Of a DNA stretch of 64,000 bases, positions 45,086 through 56,346 are shown piece after piece; within the stretch, counting starts at the first letter, position 1, and each line of letters begins with the position of its first letter. Source of the DNA: Periplaneta americana (lineage: Eukaryota; Arthropoda; Insecta; Blattodea; Blattidae); the NCBI RefSeq assembly GCF_040183065.1, contig NC_091125.1, positions 128,839,621 through 128,903,620 of the forward strand. Direction: 5' to 3'. The notes under the pieces were generated by a model that did no database searches, was not told the origin of the DNA, and saw only the letters and a program-made list of their open reading frames with translations. A program made the position numbers and the translations under genes.

Positions 45086-45556
45086 CTTTGATGAGCGATC
45101 ATAAGAGTACAAGTCAAAAAACCTTATTTTACAGGAGAGCAAAAAAAACTGTTTAACATCGTACATGATTTTGAAGATTTATTTTATACTGTTATGTGCA
45201 TCAGAGAATGCGGCGTTCTACAGCAGGTTTTGACTTGTACTCTTTTTACCAGACATAGATATCGAGCTGATGATGACAAAACTGTACATATCTCAATTTC
45301 GCCAAAAATTGACTTGTACTCTTATGATCGCCCATCAAAGTATTGTGCTTACCACTCCTATTGTGTGAAAGATTGGGTAGCTGAGTTTAGCTTAGCTAGT
45401 AATTTTACTGATTTGCAAAGTCTGTCCGTCGAAATTTTGAAGACACAAGAAAAGATATCCATTAGGCTAAATTGGAACAAGCCACGGAAATCTTTAGACA
45501 ATCAACAGGGTGTAATAAAATTGAGATCGTTTCTAAATGTTATGTACGTTAGCTAA
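45086..45556 (+). other. inverted repeat plus unassigned open frame
   Basis: CTTTGATGAGCGATCATAAG + AGTACAAGTCAA at 45086-45117 is inverted at 45309-45340 with one mismatch. A third partial copy (GACTTGTACTCTT) is at 45231. An ATG-led frame of 120 codons runs 45194-45556 through the right arm (DLYSYDRPSKYCAYHSY, RLNWNKPRKSLDNQ). I know no relatives and do not call it a gene with confidence. Confidence 0.4.
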
Positions 45557-45559
45557 GGC

Positions 45560-48390
45560 CGTCACAGTTCAGTAAAATACTAGTAGTCTTACCGGTTTTA
45601 CCAGCATCATCATTTTGGGATCAGGAATCTGTTGCTAAAATTTTTATCTAAATGGACAAACGTCCCTAGTTTCTTGATTTTTTAAAAATTAACATCTTTG
45701 TAAATACATAGGCCCTACATAAAATCTAGAATTTTCGTCAAAAGAATCAAGCTTGTTATACATAGGGCCTAATGCAGTTGTGAAATTGTAGCTTGTTGTG
45801 AATATTATGCCTACTTGTAACAAAGATAAAGAACAAAAGAGATAACTTCTTCAGTATTCATGTTAAATATGTTAATGGTGTCACACAAATGTGACAAAGG
45901 AGCTCAAGATGATTTGGTTCTTATGTACATTCTTACTACAAGGTGACATAGCCTCATAAGAATATTCAGTTTCGTGGGGTCACTAATTTTCTGATTAGCC
46001 TACATCACGTTTTACTGGTCTATTTTAAAATCCAAACTACAATGGTCCGATGTAGAAGCCAGTATTTCAACAATACAATATTTAGGAAATTCCGACATTG
46101 ACAGCAGCCCTACAGCTCTGATGGATTTCCTACATCTAAAGTAAACTCACTGTACAACAATAAGTCTATGTATACCAAAATGAAATACGGTAATCAAAAT
46201 GTTGAACTGCAAGATAAGTGGGTGAAAATATTCAAAATTATTTAGGCGGGCTATTAAATGTAGGAAACCTCGCAATATCGACTCTACCAAAATTTGTAGA
46301 ATTTTATTTTTGGATTACCGGATCAAATGCATGGGTAGAAATAAGTCTAACTTACTTTCCTCAAGTAGCTACCGGTATTCGAACAATTACTAGCCATAAC
46401 TTAAATTCTTCTTGCGCCGAAATGTATAAAAATAATGAGACCAAATAAAATTATAGGTAAAAAGTCAGTGCGTAATTCTCAAATTGGACTTGAATTTATA
46501 TTTGCCTTAAGCTATGCTTAGGTCTACATTAATTAAACATTGTATAATAAACAGTAAACCCTAAGTAAGTTTAAGATGTTTTTACCGGCAATGTTCAGCA
46601 CTATTCTGACCTAGAACGTACAGTATATTACTTTGTGCCCCCCTTTGTGTGGATCAATTTCAAAACACGGATACCTGCCTTTCCTTCCTATTCCAAAATT
46701 CCAACCTTGTGCACACAAAATAAATCATTGGCACTGAAAAGTGCCTTTTCGTAAGCATGATGATGCGCATTCGACAAAGACAGACAAATATGCTGTTTTT
46801 TAGTATTTCAAAATAATTGTTGCCAGTGAGGTATCCGTATACTGAAATTTTCCTCCTTTTTTTTTACGGTGTAGTTTGTTAGGTAGGCCTACTTCATTGA
46901 GGTACCAGTATCTATTGTTTCAGTAATCTATTGTTGGCATATTTTGTTTAATTTAGGCATTGTTACTATTTCAGGGTTGTAATATTTCACCCAAAAATAA
47001 TACATAGTTCATAAAAACAAGACTGTTTCGAGTTTGTTTGGGGTTTGTATTAAATAACAGAACAATAAAACCTTCGCGTATCCTTATATGATTTGATCTC
47101 ATCTTGCTAGGTGAATTCCACGATCATTGTTCACTGCATCTTAAAAAATGTACATTTGCCCCTGAAACTTGTATGCAAATAAAAAAATGCATTTATAACA
47201 TAAATGAATCATACCTGACATGTTGATACTTGCAGAGCGACGATTTTATCCACTACATAAGTATCGCGTAACTTCACAATAAAAATAATAATACTGAACA
47301 CAATTCCACTTCAACCCACTCCAATACATTTTTCGCTGCATTTAAAAGAATATCTTAATTTAAATGTCATTAAAATTTCACAGGAGTGGAGCACATTGTT
47401 CTAGGTCCTAAACATATCCAAGCCAATCAATTTTATTTGGAAAACTTCAGTCCCTACTGCCACTTCACGGTGATATGTTTCTCACTTTAGCAATACTACG
47501 TATACGCAAAGATAATGCACCCACAAACACTTCTCACTCTATTGACAACACACTAAATCACTACAATCACACCAAATTTCCATGTTACGATCAAAGTCAA
47601 CAAGTAATTATTGAAAATCACGAGCTGTTTGATGACTGGCTGCATTTGTTTACAACGTCTAAGCCTCTACGATCATTCAACCCATTCAGTAATTCATAAA
47701 TACGAACGGAAGTTATCAGTGGTGGAAGCAGTGGCAGTCATGGCCATCATGGCCACCTACGTGAAAATGTTCCGAAGTGTACTTCGTGTTTTACAGATGG
47801 CAGCACTAATCCGATCAATATTTGAAACGCTGTGAAGAAGAGTGTCATAAGTGGGTACTTATCTTTTACACAGGGAAATCCAATGACGTGTAGCAAATTT
47901 GAGCAATGTATGGTTATCATAATTATTAATTAATTATATAACTACAAATTAATTAAAGTGAAAGCACTGTTATATGAGCAATCATTCATCTTTCGCAAAC
48001 AAAGTAGAGTTCAGTGAATTCAATTGAAGTGATGGTATTAGTCTATATTTTGGTTTTATAATCAGAGAAATTACTTTAACAAATTTATGTAGCGTTTATT
48101 CTTTCTTCGAATAAAACAACAATGAACAATAAGCCTAAGGATATATAAAGTAACTTATATCTCTATCATCTTCCAAAGAGAATAAATCAATGGCGAAATC
48201 ATTCATTCCCCGCTTCTTAAAAATAGTTACCTGTGTACTGGACTCTTAGTTAGGTGGTCAGCATTGCACAAAGGTAGTCTTTACGTGACAAGGGATAGCG
48301 AAAGTAGGGAAACTTTGGTAAAATAGCGCCACTCAAAGTTAACTCGTGTCCACTATTCTGTTCCCCCACTCCCAAACAATGTTCTCATTA
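45560..48390. other. no gene recognised
   Basis: Interpreted as intergenic or intron DNA between the minus-strand TBC gene and the plus-strand beta-subunit gene. I found no convincing exon. A slightly GC-richer patch at 47700-47830 has repeated ATGGCC/GCAGTGG words. Confidence 0.4.
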
Positions 48391-48396
48391 CTTCAA

Positions 48397-48643
48397 TAAC
48401 TGAGCCGTTGAGAGCAGAAGTGGTGTAAGTCAAATATGGCCAATGAGGGTTAAAGTAAACATTCTGTAAAATACACCGCAAAGTAGCAATTAATATTCAG
48501 TTTATTTAAACTATTAGTAGTCAGTGGATAGCACGAAGGACATATTAATTGCTATTTTGCGCTGTATTTTACAGAATTTTTACTTTAAACCTCATTACCC
48601 AATTTTGACTTACACCACTTCTGTCCGAACAGCTCAACTGTTA
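48397..48643. mobile_element. foldback MITE
   Basis: Long arms: CAGAAGTGGTGTAAGTCAAA, TTCTGTAAAATACACCGCAA and AGTAGCAATTAATAT are inverted on the right. The loop is about 60 bp. The element is 247 bp, with no coding sequence and no clear duplication. Confidence 0.8.
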
Positions 48644-49680
48644 CCGGTAAGCTTATAACGTTCCATAGTAATTATTCACATATCCTCACGTTGTAATATG
48701 ATAAATCTCTTTTAAAGATTAGCTTAAACTTTTTTTTTTTGCATCTAGGCGATAAACATATACAAAAGTAGTCTAATCAAGCTAGTTAATACTGACTTTT
48801 AACAGCAGGGACATATTTTGTCCTACGATGAAAGAGTAATGGGACGGTACATTAAAATTATATATATATTGTCTTGGCTAGTAATAATCAACTTTCAAAA
48901 CATTGTAATGGTGTGGAGTACAAACAAGAAGAGTTACACTGCCGTATCAAAAATTTCTCTCCGCGCAGTAATATTTTGGAGATCCTTCACTAAGTAAAAG
49001 GTAAAAACAAAAGGTAAAAACATACAAGGAGCATCTTCCTTATGTCATGCAGACTATCATCAGTTTTAGAATATAGGAAAAAGTGACATTTAGCCATTCT
49101 TCTAATAAGTAGGCCTACGCAACCCAGTTCTGGTGTGGGACTATCGTGACGTCACTGAAGATTGTCCATATTTAGTTCTGTCCACGTCAATGCTCTTCGA
49201 TATTCAGAGTGTTGGCGCCATCATTGCAAGAGTGTACCGTACAGGATTCGAATGTATTATGTTGTATTTTAATTCTGTTGTAGCTTAGTAATTACAGTAT
49301 GTGTCACTTTTGACGTGTCCCATATCATGTATGTGATCAGTTGGATGCAAGAAATGAATATGAATATGGATATTACTGAATTTGTATTGGTCGCATACTT
49401 ATCTATTGATCTTCCTCATTGTGTTTCTACTATAGCAGTCGCATTCAATCGGAGCTCAGGGACAGAATAATCAAATAGTGTTGTAATTTACCGTTAGAGC
49501 ATATTATTTCACTGTAGTGTTCTGAACTGAGCCTGGAAATAAAATGAATGGCTCTGTAACTTAAATAAACTATGAAGACATACCTGGTTAATTTAGCATT
49601 TTCCCAATCTCATCCCATATGTTCTTTCTCCATATTGCATTGCTTTAATTCTAATTTCATAAATTATAAAGCTCTTCATA

Positions 49681-50387
49681 TGATTATGTCTCGTGACCAG
49701 AATATTGTACGAAATGGAAATATAAAAATTAGAGATTTATCCTTCGAAGAGGTGGAAAAATTCAAATATCTTGGAGCAACTGTAACAAACATAAATGACA
49801 CTCAGGAGGAAATTAAACTCAGAATAAATATGGGAAATGCCTGTTATTATTCGGTTAAGAAGCTTTTGTCATCTAGTCTGCTGTCAAAAAATCTGAAAGT
49901 TAGAATTTATAAAACGGTTATATTACCGGTTGTTCTTTATGGTTGTGAAACTTGGACTCTCACTTTGAGAGAGGAACACAGATTAAGGATGTTTGAGAAT
50001 AAGGTTCTTAGGAAAATATTTTGACCTAAGAGGGATGAAGTTACAGGAGAATAGACACAACGCAGAACTGCACACATTGTATTGTTCACTTGAAATAATT
50101 AGGAACATTAAATTCAGACGTTTGAGAAAGGCAGGGGCATGTAGTACGTATGAGCGAATCCAGAAATGCATATAGAGTGTTAGTTGGGAGGCCGGAGGGA
50201 AAAAGACCTTTGGGGAGTCCGAGACGTAGATGGGAGGATAATATTGAAATGGATTTGAGTGAGGTGGAATATGATGATAGAGACTGGATTAATCTTGCAC
50301 AGGATAGGGACCGCTGGCGGGCTTATGTGAGGGCGGCAATGAACCTTCGGGTTCTTTAAAAGCCATAAGTATGTGCGTAGGCCTAAG
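49681..50387 (+). pseudogene. 5'-truncated LINE with target duplication
   Basis: The insert is flanked by TATAAAGCTCTTCATA at 49665-49680 and 50388-50403, an exact 16-bp duplication. It encodes the region after the reverse-transcriptase core: [51 protein letters not shown], then after stops and frame changes RVLVGRPEGKRPLGSPRRRW and DRDRWRAYVRAAMNLRVL. It ends CTTTAAAAGCCATAAGTATG. The element belongs to a non-LTR retrotransposon family also present at 51043-51993. Truncation at the 5' end is the normal result of incomplete target-primed reverse transcription. Confidence 0.92.
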
Positions 50388-50894
50388 TATAAAGCTCTTC
50401 ATACTGTTGAACTTAATAAAATAACCTTCGCGTTATCCATTTCATTACACCTTCATTATTGCCGCGATTGGAGGCCTTGCAATCGATATAATTTGTCATG
50501 ATATTCTATATTTCGATTTTGGACTGTACGGAAATCCGTTTAGAATTCTCTGGCAAGAATTCCGGACGGAATCCTGTCATGCGGACAGAGGTGATGCTCC
50601 ATTTAAAATAATGCAAATAATAAAAATCCGAACGCGCCGTACGAAGCCGTTCCGGTAAGTGATCGCCTACGTTAATAGAATTGTTCCAACAACAATAATT
50701 TCAAAAACAATTTTAATATTATCATGTGTCCTTGACTATCATAAATTCTTGTGCTGTAAAACCAGTAACTGAGGGGAATATCTTTGGAATTACTTACAGG
50801 ATCTCAGAAGGTATTAGCATAGGCAAGCCTTGTAGGATACGTAGAGACGGGTCCGTATACTTAATTTTACTCGCTTTTGCTTCCTTTTCGAAAA

Positions 50895-50898
<4 letters not shown>

Positions 50899-50941
<43 letters not shown>
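50899..50941. repeat. (TA)n microsatellite after an A-run
   Basis: AAAAAAAAAAAA followed by about 18 TA units, adjoining the M3 foldback copy. Confidence 0.95.
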
Positions 50942-50944
<3 letters not shown>

Positions 50945-52103
50945 AAATATTTCATAGCGTACCTTATTTTGTGAAAGCTATTGAATTAATTCCCGGCTAA
51001 TATGATCAGTCTATTTAAGAGAGTAGTGCATTATGATAATAAATACTTACTTGCAAATGGCTTTTAAGGAACCCGAAGGCTCATCGCCGCCCTCACATAA
51101 GCCCGCCATCGGTCCCTATCCTGTGCAAGATTAATCTAGTCTCTATCATCATATCCCACCTCCCTCAAATCCATTTTAATATTATCCTCCCATCTACGTC
51201 TCGGCCTCCCTAAAGGTCTTTTTCCCTCCTGTCTCCCAACTAACACTCTACATGCATTTCTGGATTCGCCCATACGTGCTACATGCCCTGCCCATCTCAA
51301 ACGTCTGGATTTAATGTTCCTAATTATGTCAGGTGAAGAATACAATGCGTGCAGTTCTGTGCTGTGTAACTTTCTCCATTCTCCTGTAACTTCATCCCGC
51401 TTAGCCCCAAATATTTTCCTAAGCACCTTATTCTCAAACACCCTGAACCTATGTTCCTCTCTCAGAGTGAGAGTCCAAGTTTCACAACCATACAGAACAA
51501 CCGGTAATATAACTGTTTTATAAATTCTAACTTTCAGATTTTTGGACAGCAGACTGGATGATAAGAGCTTCTCAACCGAATAATAAAACGCGTTTCCCAT
51601 ATTTATTCTGCGTTTAATTTCCTCCCGAGTGTCATTTATATTTGTTACTGTTGCTCCAAGATATTTGAATTTGTCCACCTCTTCGAAGGATAAATCTCCA
51701 ATTTTTATATTTACATTTCGTACAATATTCTGGTCACGAGACATAATCATATACTTTGTCTTTTCGGGATTTACTTCCAAACTGATCGCTCTACTTGCTT
51801 CAAGTAAAATTTCCGTGTTTTCCCTAATCGTTTGTGTATTTTCTCCTAACATATTCACGTCATCCGCATAGACAAGAAGCTGATGTAACCCGTTCAATTC
51901 CAAACCCTGCCTGTTATCCTGAACTTTCCTAATGGCATATTCTAGCGCGAAGTTAAACAGTAAAGGTGATAGTGCATCTCCCTGCTTTAGCCCGCATTAT
52001 GATAATAAGTAATTGAAATAATTTTAGTTTTGTCCTTTAAATGTGCAGAAATTTGATCAGAACAAATGTAAGTTTTCGTTCTGCAAAGGAATTTTAAAAC
52101 GTA
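50938..52103. mobile_element. foldback family M3, copy 2, split by a LINE
   Basis: The left part to 51042 (TTTCATAGCGTACCTTATTT, TTAATTCCCGGCTAATATGA) and the right part from 52009 (AATTTTAGTTTTGTCCTTTA, AAATTTGATCAGAACAAATG) match 35681-35992. The right inverted arm seems lost. Insertion of the LINE followed this element. Confidence 0.8.
51043..51993 (-). pseudogene. 5'-truncated LINE with reverse-transcriptase YADD motif
   Basis: It is flanked by GCATTATGATAATAA at 51028-51042 and 51994-52008, a 15-bp duplication. On the minus strand the frame is open for over 250 codons: [36 protein letters not shown] (catalytic YADD), [54 protein letters not shown] and [15 protein letters not shown]. It begins inside the fingers/palm of the RT, so endonuclease and early RT blocks are missing. 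The long open frame suggests a recent insertion. It is the same family as 49681-50387, in opposite orientation about 1 kb away. Confidence 0.93.
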
Positions 52104-52768
52104 ATGCAATGTGACAACAATGTAAAGTTTATTATTGCCTATAAGTAAACAAACGACATATTTTTTTGGCCCTAGGGCCTATAAATGTTCTTTTAAACCC
52201 CCAAGGTAGACCTATTTTGGACTGTATTCCATGGAAAAATTGAACAATTATTATGGACTACTGCGTCACAAAAGAAATTACATTCCGGTGTGCGTGTAAT
52301 AAACAGTAGGTAAGCAGAAGTACCTTCGATTAATCACTTCAAACCAACGTGAATATAGCGTGGATTGTACATGAAAATAATTTCCTATGTTGCCCCCATT
52401 TGCATCATTGTTTACGTAAATGAAAACAAATGAAAATTTGCAAGCCACATAAACATTATTATTTTGAAGAAATACAGGAAACAAAAACATGAGTAATATT
52501 CATCGTTCTTAATGATCTTAGGATAGAAAATAACAATGAAATATGTATAAAATAGAAATTACATACAGGTGAGCCCATAACACACAATAAGTAGAAGCAT
52601 CTTTAATTAATAAGCTTAAATTATTCCATGTGTAGTGTAAGAGTGGTCTATCTGCAACGACGTCTCCTAGCAATATTAATTAGTCTACTCTTGACGGATT
52701 TTAGCGAGTAAAATATTATGGGCTTAGCTTATGATTATTAAATATTGTGATTACATACTCTGTGAAGT

Positions 52769-52880
52769 ATGATGGAAGACAGCAGGTCAGCATTAAATAT
52801 GAGTCCACTGAGAATTTTTCTTAGATTCATGTGGAATCCGAAGAAAAAGACTTGCATGAAACGCACATTTACCAGCTGGC
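52769..52880 (+). CDS. nrv: Na+/K+-ATPase beta subunit, first coding exon
   Basis: Starts at ATG ATG (52769), with an in-frame TGA two codons upstream at 52763-52765 that supports this start. It encodes 37 residues, MMEDSRSALNMSPLRIF then LRFMWNPKKKTCMKRTFTSW, and ends in phase 1 at a GTGAGT donor. The short basic cytosolic tail with F..F.WN..KK...R...SW before the membrane helix is the hallmark of Na+/K+-ATPase beta subunits (nervana in flies). That subunit escorts the alpha pump subunit to the plasma membrane and stabilises it. It joins in frame to 53007. I cannot tell which nervana paralogue this is. No promoter was recognised upstream. Confidence 0.88.
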
Positions 52881-53006
52881 GTGAGTATTTCCGCTTTTAT
52901 GACTTACTCAGTCTGTAATTTTTGTTTTTAAAGTATATAATATTTCAGTCTTAACATTTCAAAGTTGTACTCTCCAGATAAAAATGAATTTTATTTTATG
53001 TTTCAG

Positions 53007-53135
53007 TGAAATTAATAATTTTCTACATAATATTCTTCGGAGTTCTTATTGCGACTTTCGTAGGTATGCTTTATGTGTATAAGGCACTTGTATTGGATAA
53101 AATTGCTCCTACAATTCAACGAAGCGAAGGACCAG
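53007..53135 (+). CDS. nrv: Na+/K+-ATPase beta subunit, second coding exon (membrane helix)
   Basis: Acceptor TTTATGTTTCAG ends at 53006; donor GTATTT starts at 53136. With the base from exon 1 it encodes residues 38-80: LKLIIFYIIFFGVLIATFVG, then MLYVYKALVLDKIAPTIQRS and EGP. The first ~25 residues form a single hydrophobic signal-anchor helix of a type II membrane protein. PTIQRSEGPG matches the KPTYQDR..PPG-type stalk just outside the membrane. The intron before it is only 126 bp and the one after is about 3.2 kb and full of repeats. Phase 1 at both ends fits the neighbouring exons. Confidence 0.9.
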
Positions 53136-53428
53136 GTATTTTGTATTAACAGTAAAAATAAATAGTCTATATATTTATAATAATAAACCTTCAATATAGC
53201 CTGGTAATAGGATAACTAAGATTTAAGATTTCAACTGTGTTCGACGTGATGCAAGATTTTTGGGTTTTTGTATCATGTCATAGATGTTGTGGTGCAAAAG
53301 CACAAAAATCTCACATCCTAGAATAAAAAAACTGCAATTTTTGACATGTAATGTCTATATTCGACCAACAGCAATAGAAAAAAAGGAAGGATATTGTGGA
53401 ATGTACGACAAAATCTCCTCGGCAGCTG

Positions 53429-53643
53429 TTATCTAATAATGAACTTTCCTTCCGAAAACGGTTTTGATGACATCTCCCACTCAAGTTTGTAGCTGTCTGG
53501 AACGATTGATGCTCTTTCAGCTTCTTGAAGGGGATCGCACTGGGTGTCCACGTTTGATTTCAAATATTCTAACAAAATTTCCCGAGCAACACCAAGCAGT
53601 TTGTCTTCACCATATTCTTTGCATGAATGTTCTGAGATGTGTC
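53429..53643 (-). CDS. unidentified exon-like or retrocopy fragment, antisense in the intron
   Basis: On the minus strand, CTATTATTTTTTCACTACTATCAG-type sequence (a pyrimidine-rich acceptor ending at 53644) precedes 71 open codons ending at TAA (53429-53431). The translation includes HISEHSCKEYGEDKLLGVAR, EILLEYLKSNVDTQCDPLQE, and AERASIVPDSYKLEWEMSSK followed by PFSEGKFIIR. The composition is that of a normal soluble protein, with charged helices and no low complexity. It could be the last exon of a nested gene, a fragment of a processed copy, or transposon-derived. I recognise no family. No poly(A) signal is obvious just downstream. Confidence 0.4.
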
Positions 53644-54039
53644 CTGATAGTAGTGAAAAAATAATAGGTTGTTTTCATTCGGTTAACCAGTTAATTACCG
53701 GTTATTTTTGCTTGCCAGATTAACTGGTAACATGTTATTATCCTCAATAACCGAACGACCGATTATTTTCCTCAACAACCGAACAAGTAGTTATTTTTTT
53801 TTTAAATATACACCGAATCAAATGTATTTTAAGTTTATCTCAAATTTAATGTCAGTCGAACATCATTTCCTTTTATTATTTTGTACGCCATGTAAATAAC
53901 TCTATATACAAATTGTCTCGTAGACAATTCCTTGATGGGGTATGGGTTACTTGCTTCACTTACTTTATCTGTCCGAAGATGGCAAAATGAAATTCGAATT
54001 CGAATCAATGTAAATAATATATGCCTATCCTTTTTTTCC

Positions 54040-54350
54040 TTGTTACGAGGGAGGGAGGGAACATCCCACGCACTACGACTTGAGGTCTATTGTACACACC
54101 CTATATGGGATGAGTTGCGTGCCCACCGATCCTCTACGCGCACTGACCTGACCACTTGACTCCCTTAACGACCGGTCCCTACAGCCAACAGAGTCCATGT
54201 ACCACTCCTGCTTCGGCAATCCCCCCAAGGCGGAAGTCCTCCCCCGAGAAGGTCTGCCCCGGGTTCCGTTGCAGAAGTTATCCATCATCACCTGAATACA
54301 ATCCACACAGGCCGGTCGAGAGAGCCAGCAGCTTTCTTAGTCGCTGACTT
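54040..54350. other. GC-rich block of unknown origin
   Basis: This ~300-bp stretch is clearly richer in G+C than its surroundings (CCCCGAGAAGGTCTGCCCCG, CCCCCCAAGGCGGAAG) and is open on both strands for about 65-75 codons. It resembles an inserted segment, perhaps a SINE or LINE piece, but has no boxes or motifs I can name. Confidence 0.4.
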
Positions 54351-54504
54351 TCTCTGTTTGGCTTACAGTGCAGAGTGATTCAGAACTTATGTTACAGAAT
54401 AATATTATAATATGCAGAGGATAATAAAACAAACATTTTTCATCAAGCAATGAATGTCCTATCTCGCACCAGAACGGCGCTACACTTGTTTCATTGCTGT
54501 GGCT

Positions 54505-54995
54505 GACAGACATTCATTCATTCGTTCAAGGGCCAATGACTTGACTTTTTGATGACTAAGCTTTCAATGAAAAACAACAGACAATGACGCTTGACAACTT
54601 GTGCATTACAGAAGAGCTTCGAACTGACTCCTCCTTTTTTGTAAACAATACTGACATCGTCGAAGCATTGACTTCCGTACCTATTCAAATATGTCAGGTG
54701 TAGTATGGAGGTGTTACAGGCGTCGTCAATCCGTGAAAGAAAATCATGGACATGGTCTACAGTTGTGGCATACACTTAGGTCTTCAAATGTCCCCACAAG
54801 AAGTCAAGTGGATTAAGATTGGTGATGTTACTGGCCATGGGACCGGACCTTGATAATATCAATCCGTTATCAAATGTTGCCGTCAGCTATTGCCTTGTCA
54901 CAAAACTGAAGTGCGTAGGAGCTCCGCCATGCTGGAACCATGTCCTGGCGCATACTGCAAGCGATACCTCTTCCAATAAAATGGCAGGATGTTTT
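54505..54995 (-). pseudogene. mariner-like transposase, C-terminal remnant
   Basis: Minus-strand frames give MFQHGGAPTHFSFVTRQ (second catalytic block with HGG instead of QDG), then NLNPLDFLWGHLKT (third acidic residue), then VYATTVDHVHDFLSRIDDAC. This is the order of the same transposase class as 6347-7482. The catalytic D of the QDGAP block is replaced and stops interrupt the frame, so it is dead. It lies in intron 2 of the beta-subunit gene, antisense. Confidence 0.75.
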
Positions 54996-55263
54996 ACATA
55001 AATATGTTCTTTTGAAAACTTGATATGAGCATTAGTCTAATAAAATTGTGACATAACTTCAATCTTATATAAGTTTTCATAACCTTAGAACTGTAATCCC
55101 TTCGGTTGAATTCTGAATCACTGTGTATAAAGCTACAATGTGCATAAATAGGTGGAATAAAAACAAGTAGGTAATCATGGATTGGAAGAGCTTCCTTATG
55201 GCACTGTATAAGATTGTTATAGTACTTGTAGCTTGCGTTAGGGTGTAATAGTCTATATGGCAA

Positions 55264-55328
55264 CGAATAAGAGTCTAACTATGTACTTAGGGAAATAATG
55301 TACCATATATCCTTATTTCGGGGGTATT
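55264..55328. repeat. hairpin, copy 2
   Basis: GAATAAGAGTCTAACTATGT and ATATATCCTTATTTCGGGGG resemble the hairpin at 27126-27193 (CAGAATAAGGGTGTAAGTAC; TATACCCTTATTCCGAGGG), with weaker pairing. Confidence 0.45.
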
Positions 55329-55734
55329 CAATTTTATTGAAACATTATTTTTCTATTTTATTTTATGGTAGACCTAATTCCGGTCATGGCATAGGTCTAT
55401 GACGTGACCCCATCATCACCAATGATAGTCACTGGATTGGATCCAGTAAACATTTGTTGTGGCCTCTACGGCTACCGTATCAAATCGTTTTGACTTAGTT
55501 GACACTCGGGTAACAATCTTCGGTACACAAACGACAGATGGAATGAATGAATGTTTTTATGTATGTAATTCATTACTTGTGTGGCAAAATAATCGTTTTT
55601 AAATGCTGAATCATATTTAATATCCAAGTGCAAAAACTCCTAACATCGTTGATAAATAACTCTGTGTACGTTGTCATAATATAAGTATGCTACTATACTG
55701 TGTGTATTGTACATATCTATAAGTTATAATACAT

Positions 55735-55982
55735 GTAACATTTTCTATAAACTTCATGCTATTTTTTTCAGTACTTTATAAAGTAAATAAGAATAGAAAG
55801 AATGAGGATTAAGTATGTAACATTTTCTATAAACTTCATGCTATTTTTTTCAGTACTTTATAAAGTAAATAAGAATAGAAAGAATGAGGATTAAGTATGT
55901 AACATTTTTATAAACTTCATGCTATTTTTTCAGTACTTTATAATGTAAATAATAATAATAGAAAGAATGAGAAATAAGTACC
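55735..55982 (+). repeat. 82-bp tandem repeat, three units
   Basis: Units start at 55735, 55817 and 55899 with GTAACATTTT. Units 1 and 2 look identical; unit 3 has a few small indels. The unit holds TATAAACTTCATGCTATTTT, a CAGTACTTTATAAAGTAAAT palindromic core and GAAAGAATGAG. It is in intron 2 of the beta-subunit gene. Confidence 0.95.
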
Positions 55983-56346
55983 ATTATAGCTTGAAAGAGT
56001 TCAAATCATTTTGCAAAAATTGAATTTAAAAACTTTGGTAAATAGAGAAGAATGTCTACAGGGCGTTTTAAATTCTATTCGATTGCCAAAATTTCTTAAA
56101 AAAATGTTAAATTCGGTTTCTACAAACATCTATCAAACGTTTCATGGTTCGAAGTAAACTAACATAGGCCTACCCTTTACCTATTCTATGAGTGAAGATG
56201 ATGATGGTTATTTTTATGATTTAATGGAAAAGTAGTTTAATGTTCTAGTTTTTAGTATTATACTGTGGGCTGTACAGTCTTCCAGCTGCATGGTATAGCG
56301 AAACCTTTTCTTAAAAACTTAAAAAATGTTTAATTTTGTGTTGCAG

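Larger units (their letters stand above)
53136..56346 (+). other. intron 2 of the beta-subunit gene
   Basis: Bounded by GTATTT at 53136 and TTGCAG at 56341-56346. It hosts an antisense open stretch (53429-53643), a GC-rich block (54040-54350), a mariner remnant (54505-54995), a hairpin (55264-55328) and an 82-bp tandem repeat (55735-55982). Confidence 0.85.

Noticed and set aside
47611-47835. GC-richer patch that might be a first exon
   Set aside because: ATG-led peptides on either strand are short and show no conserved pattern; no donor of quality follows.
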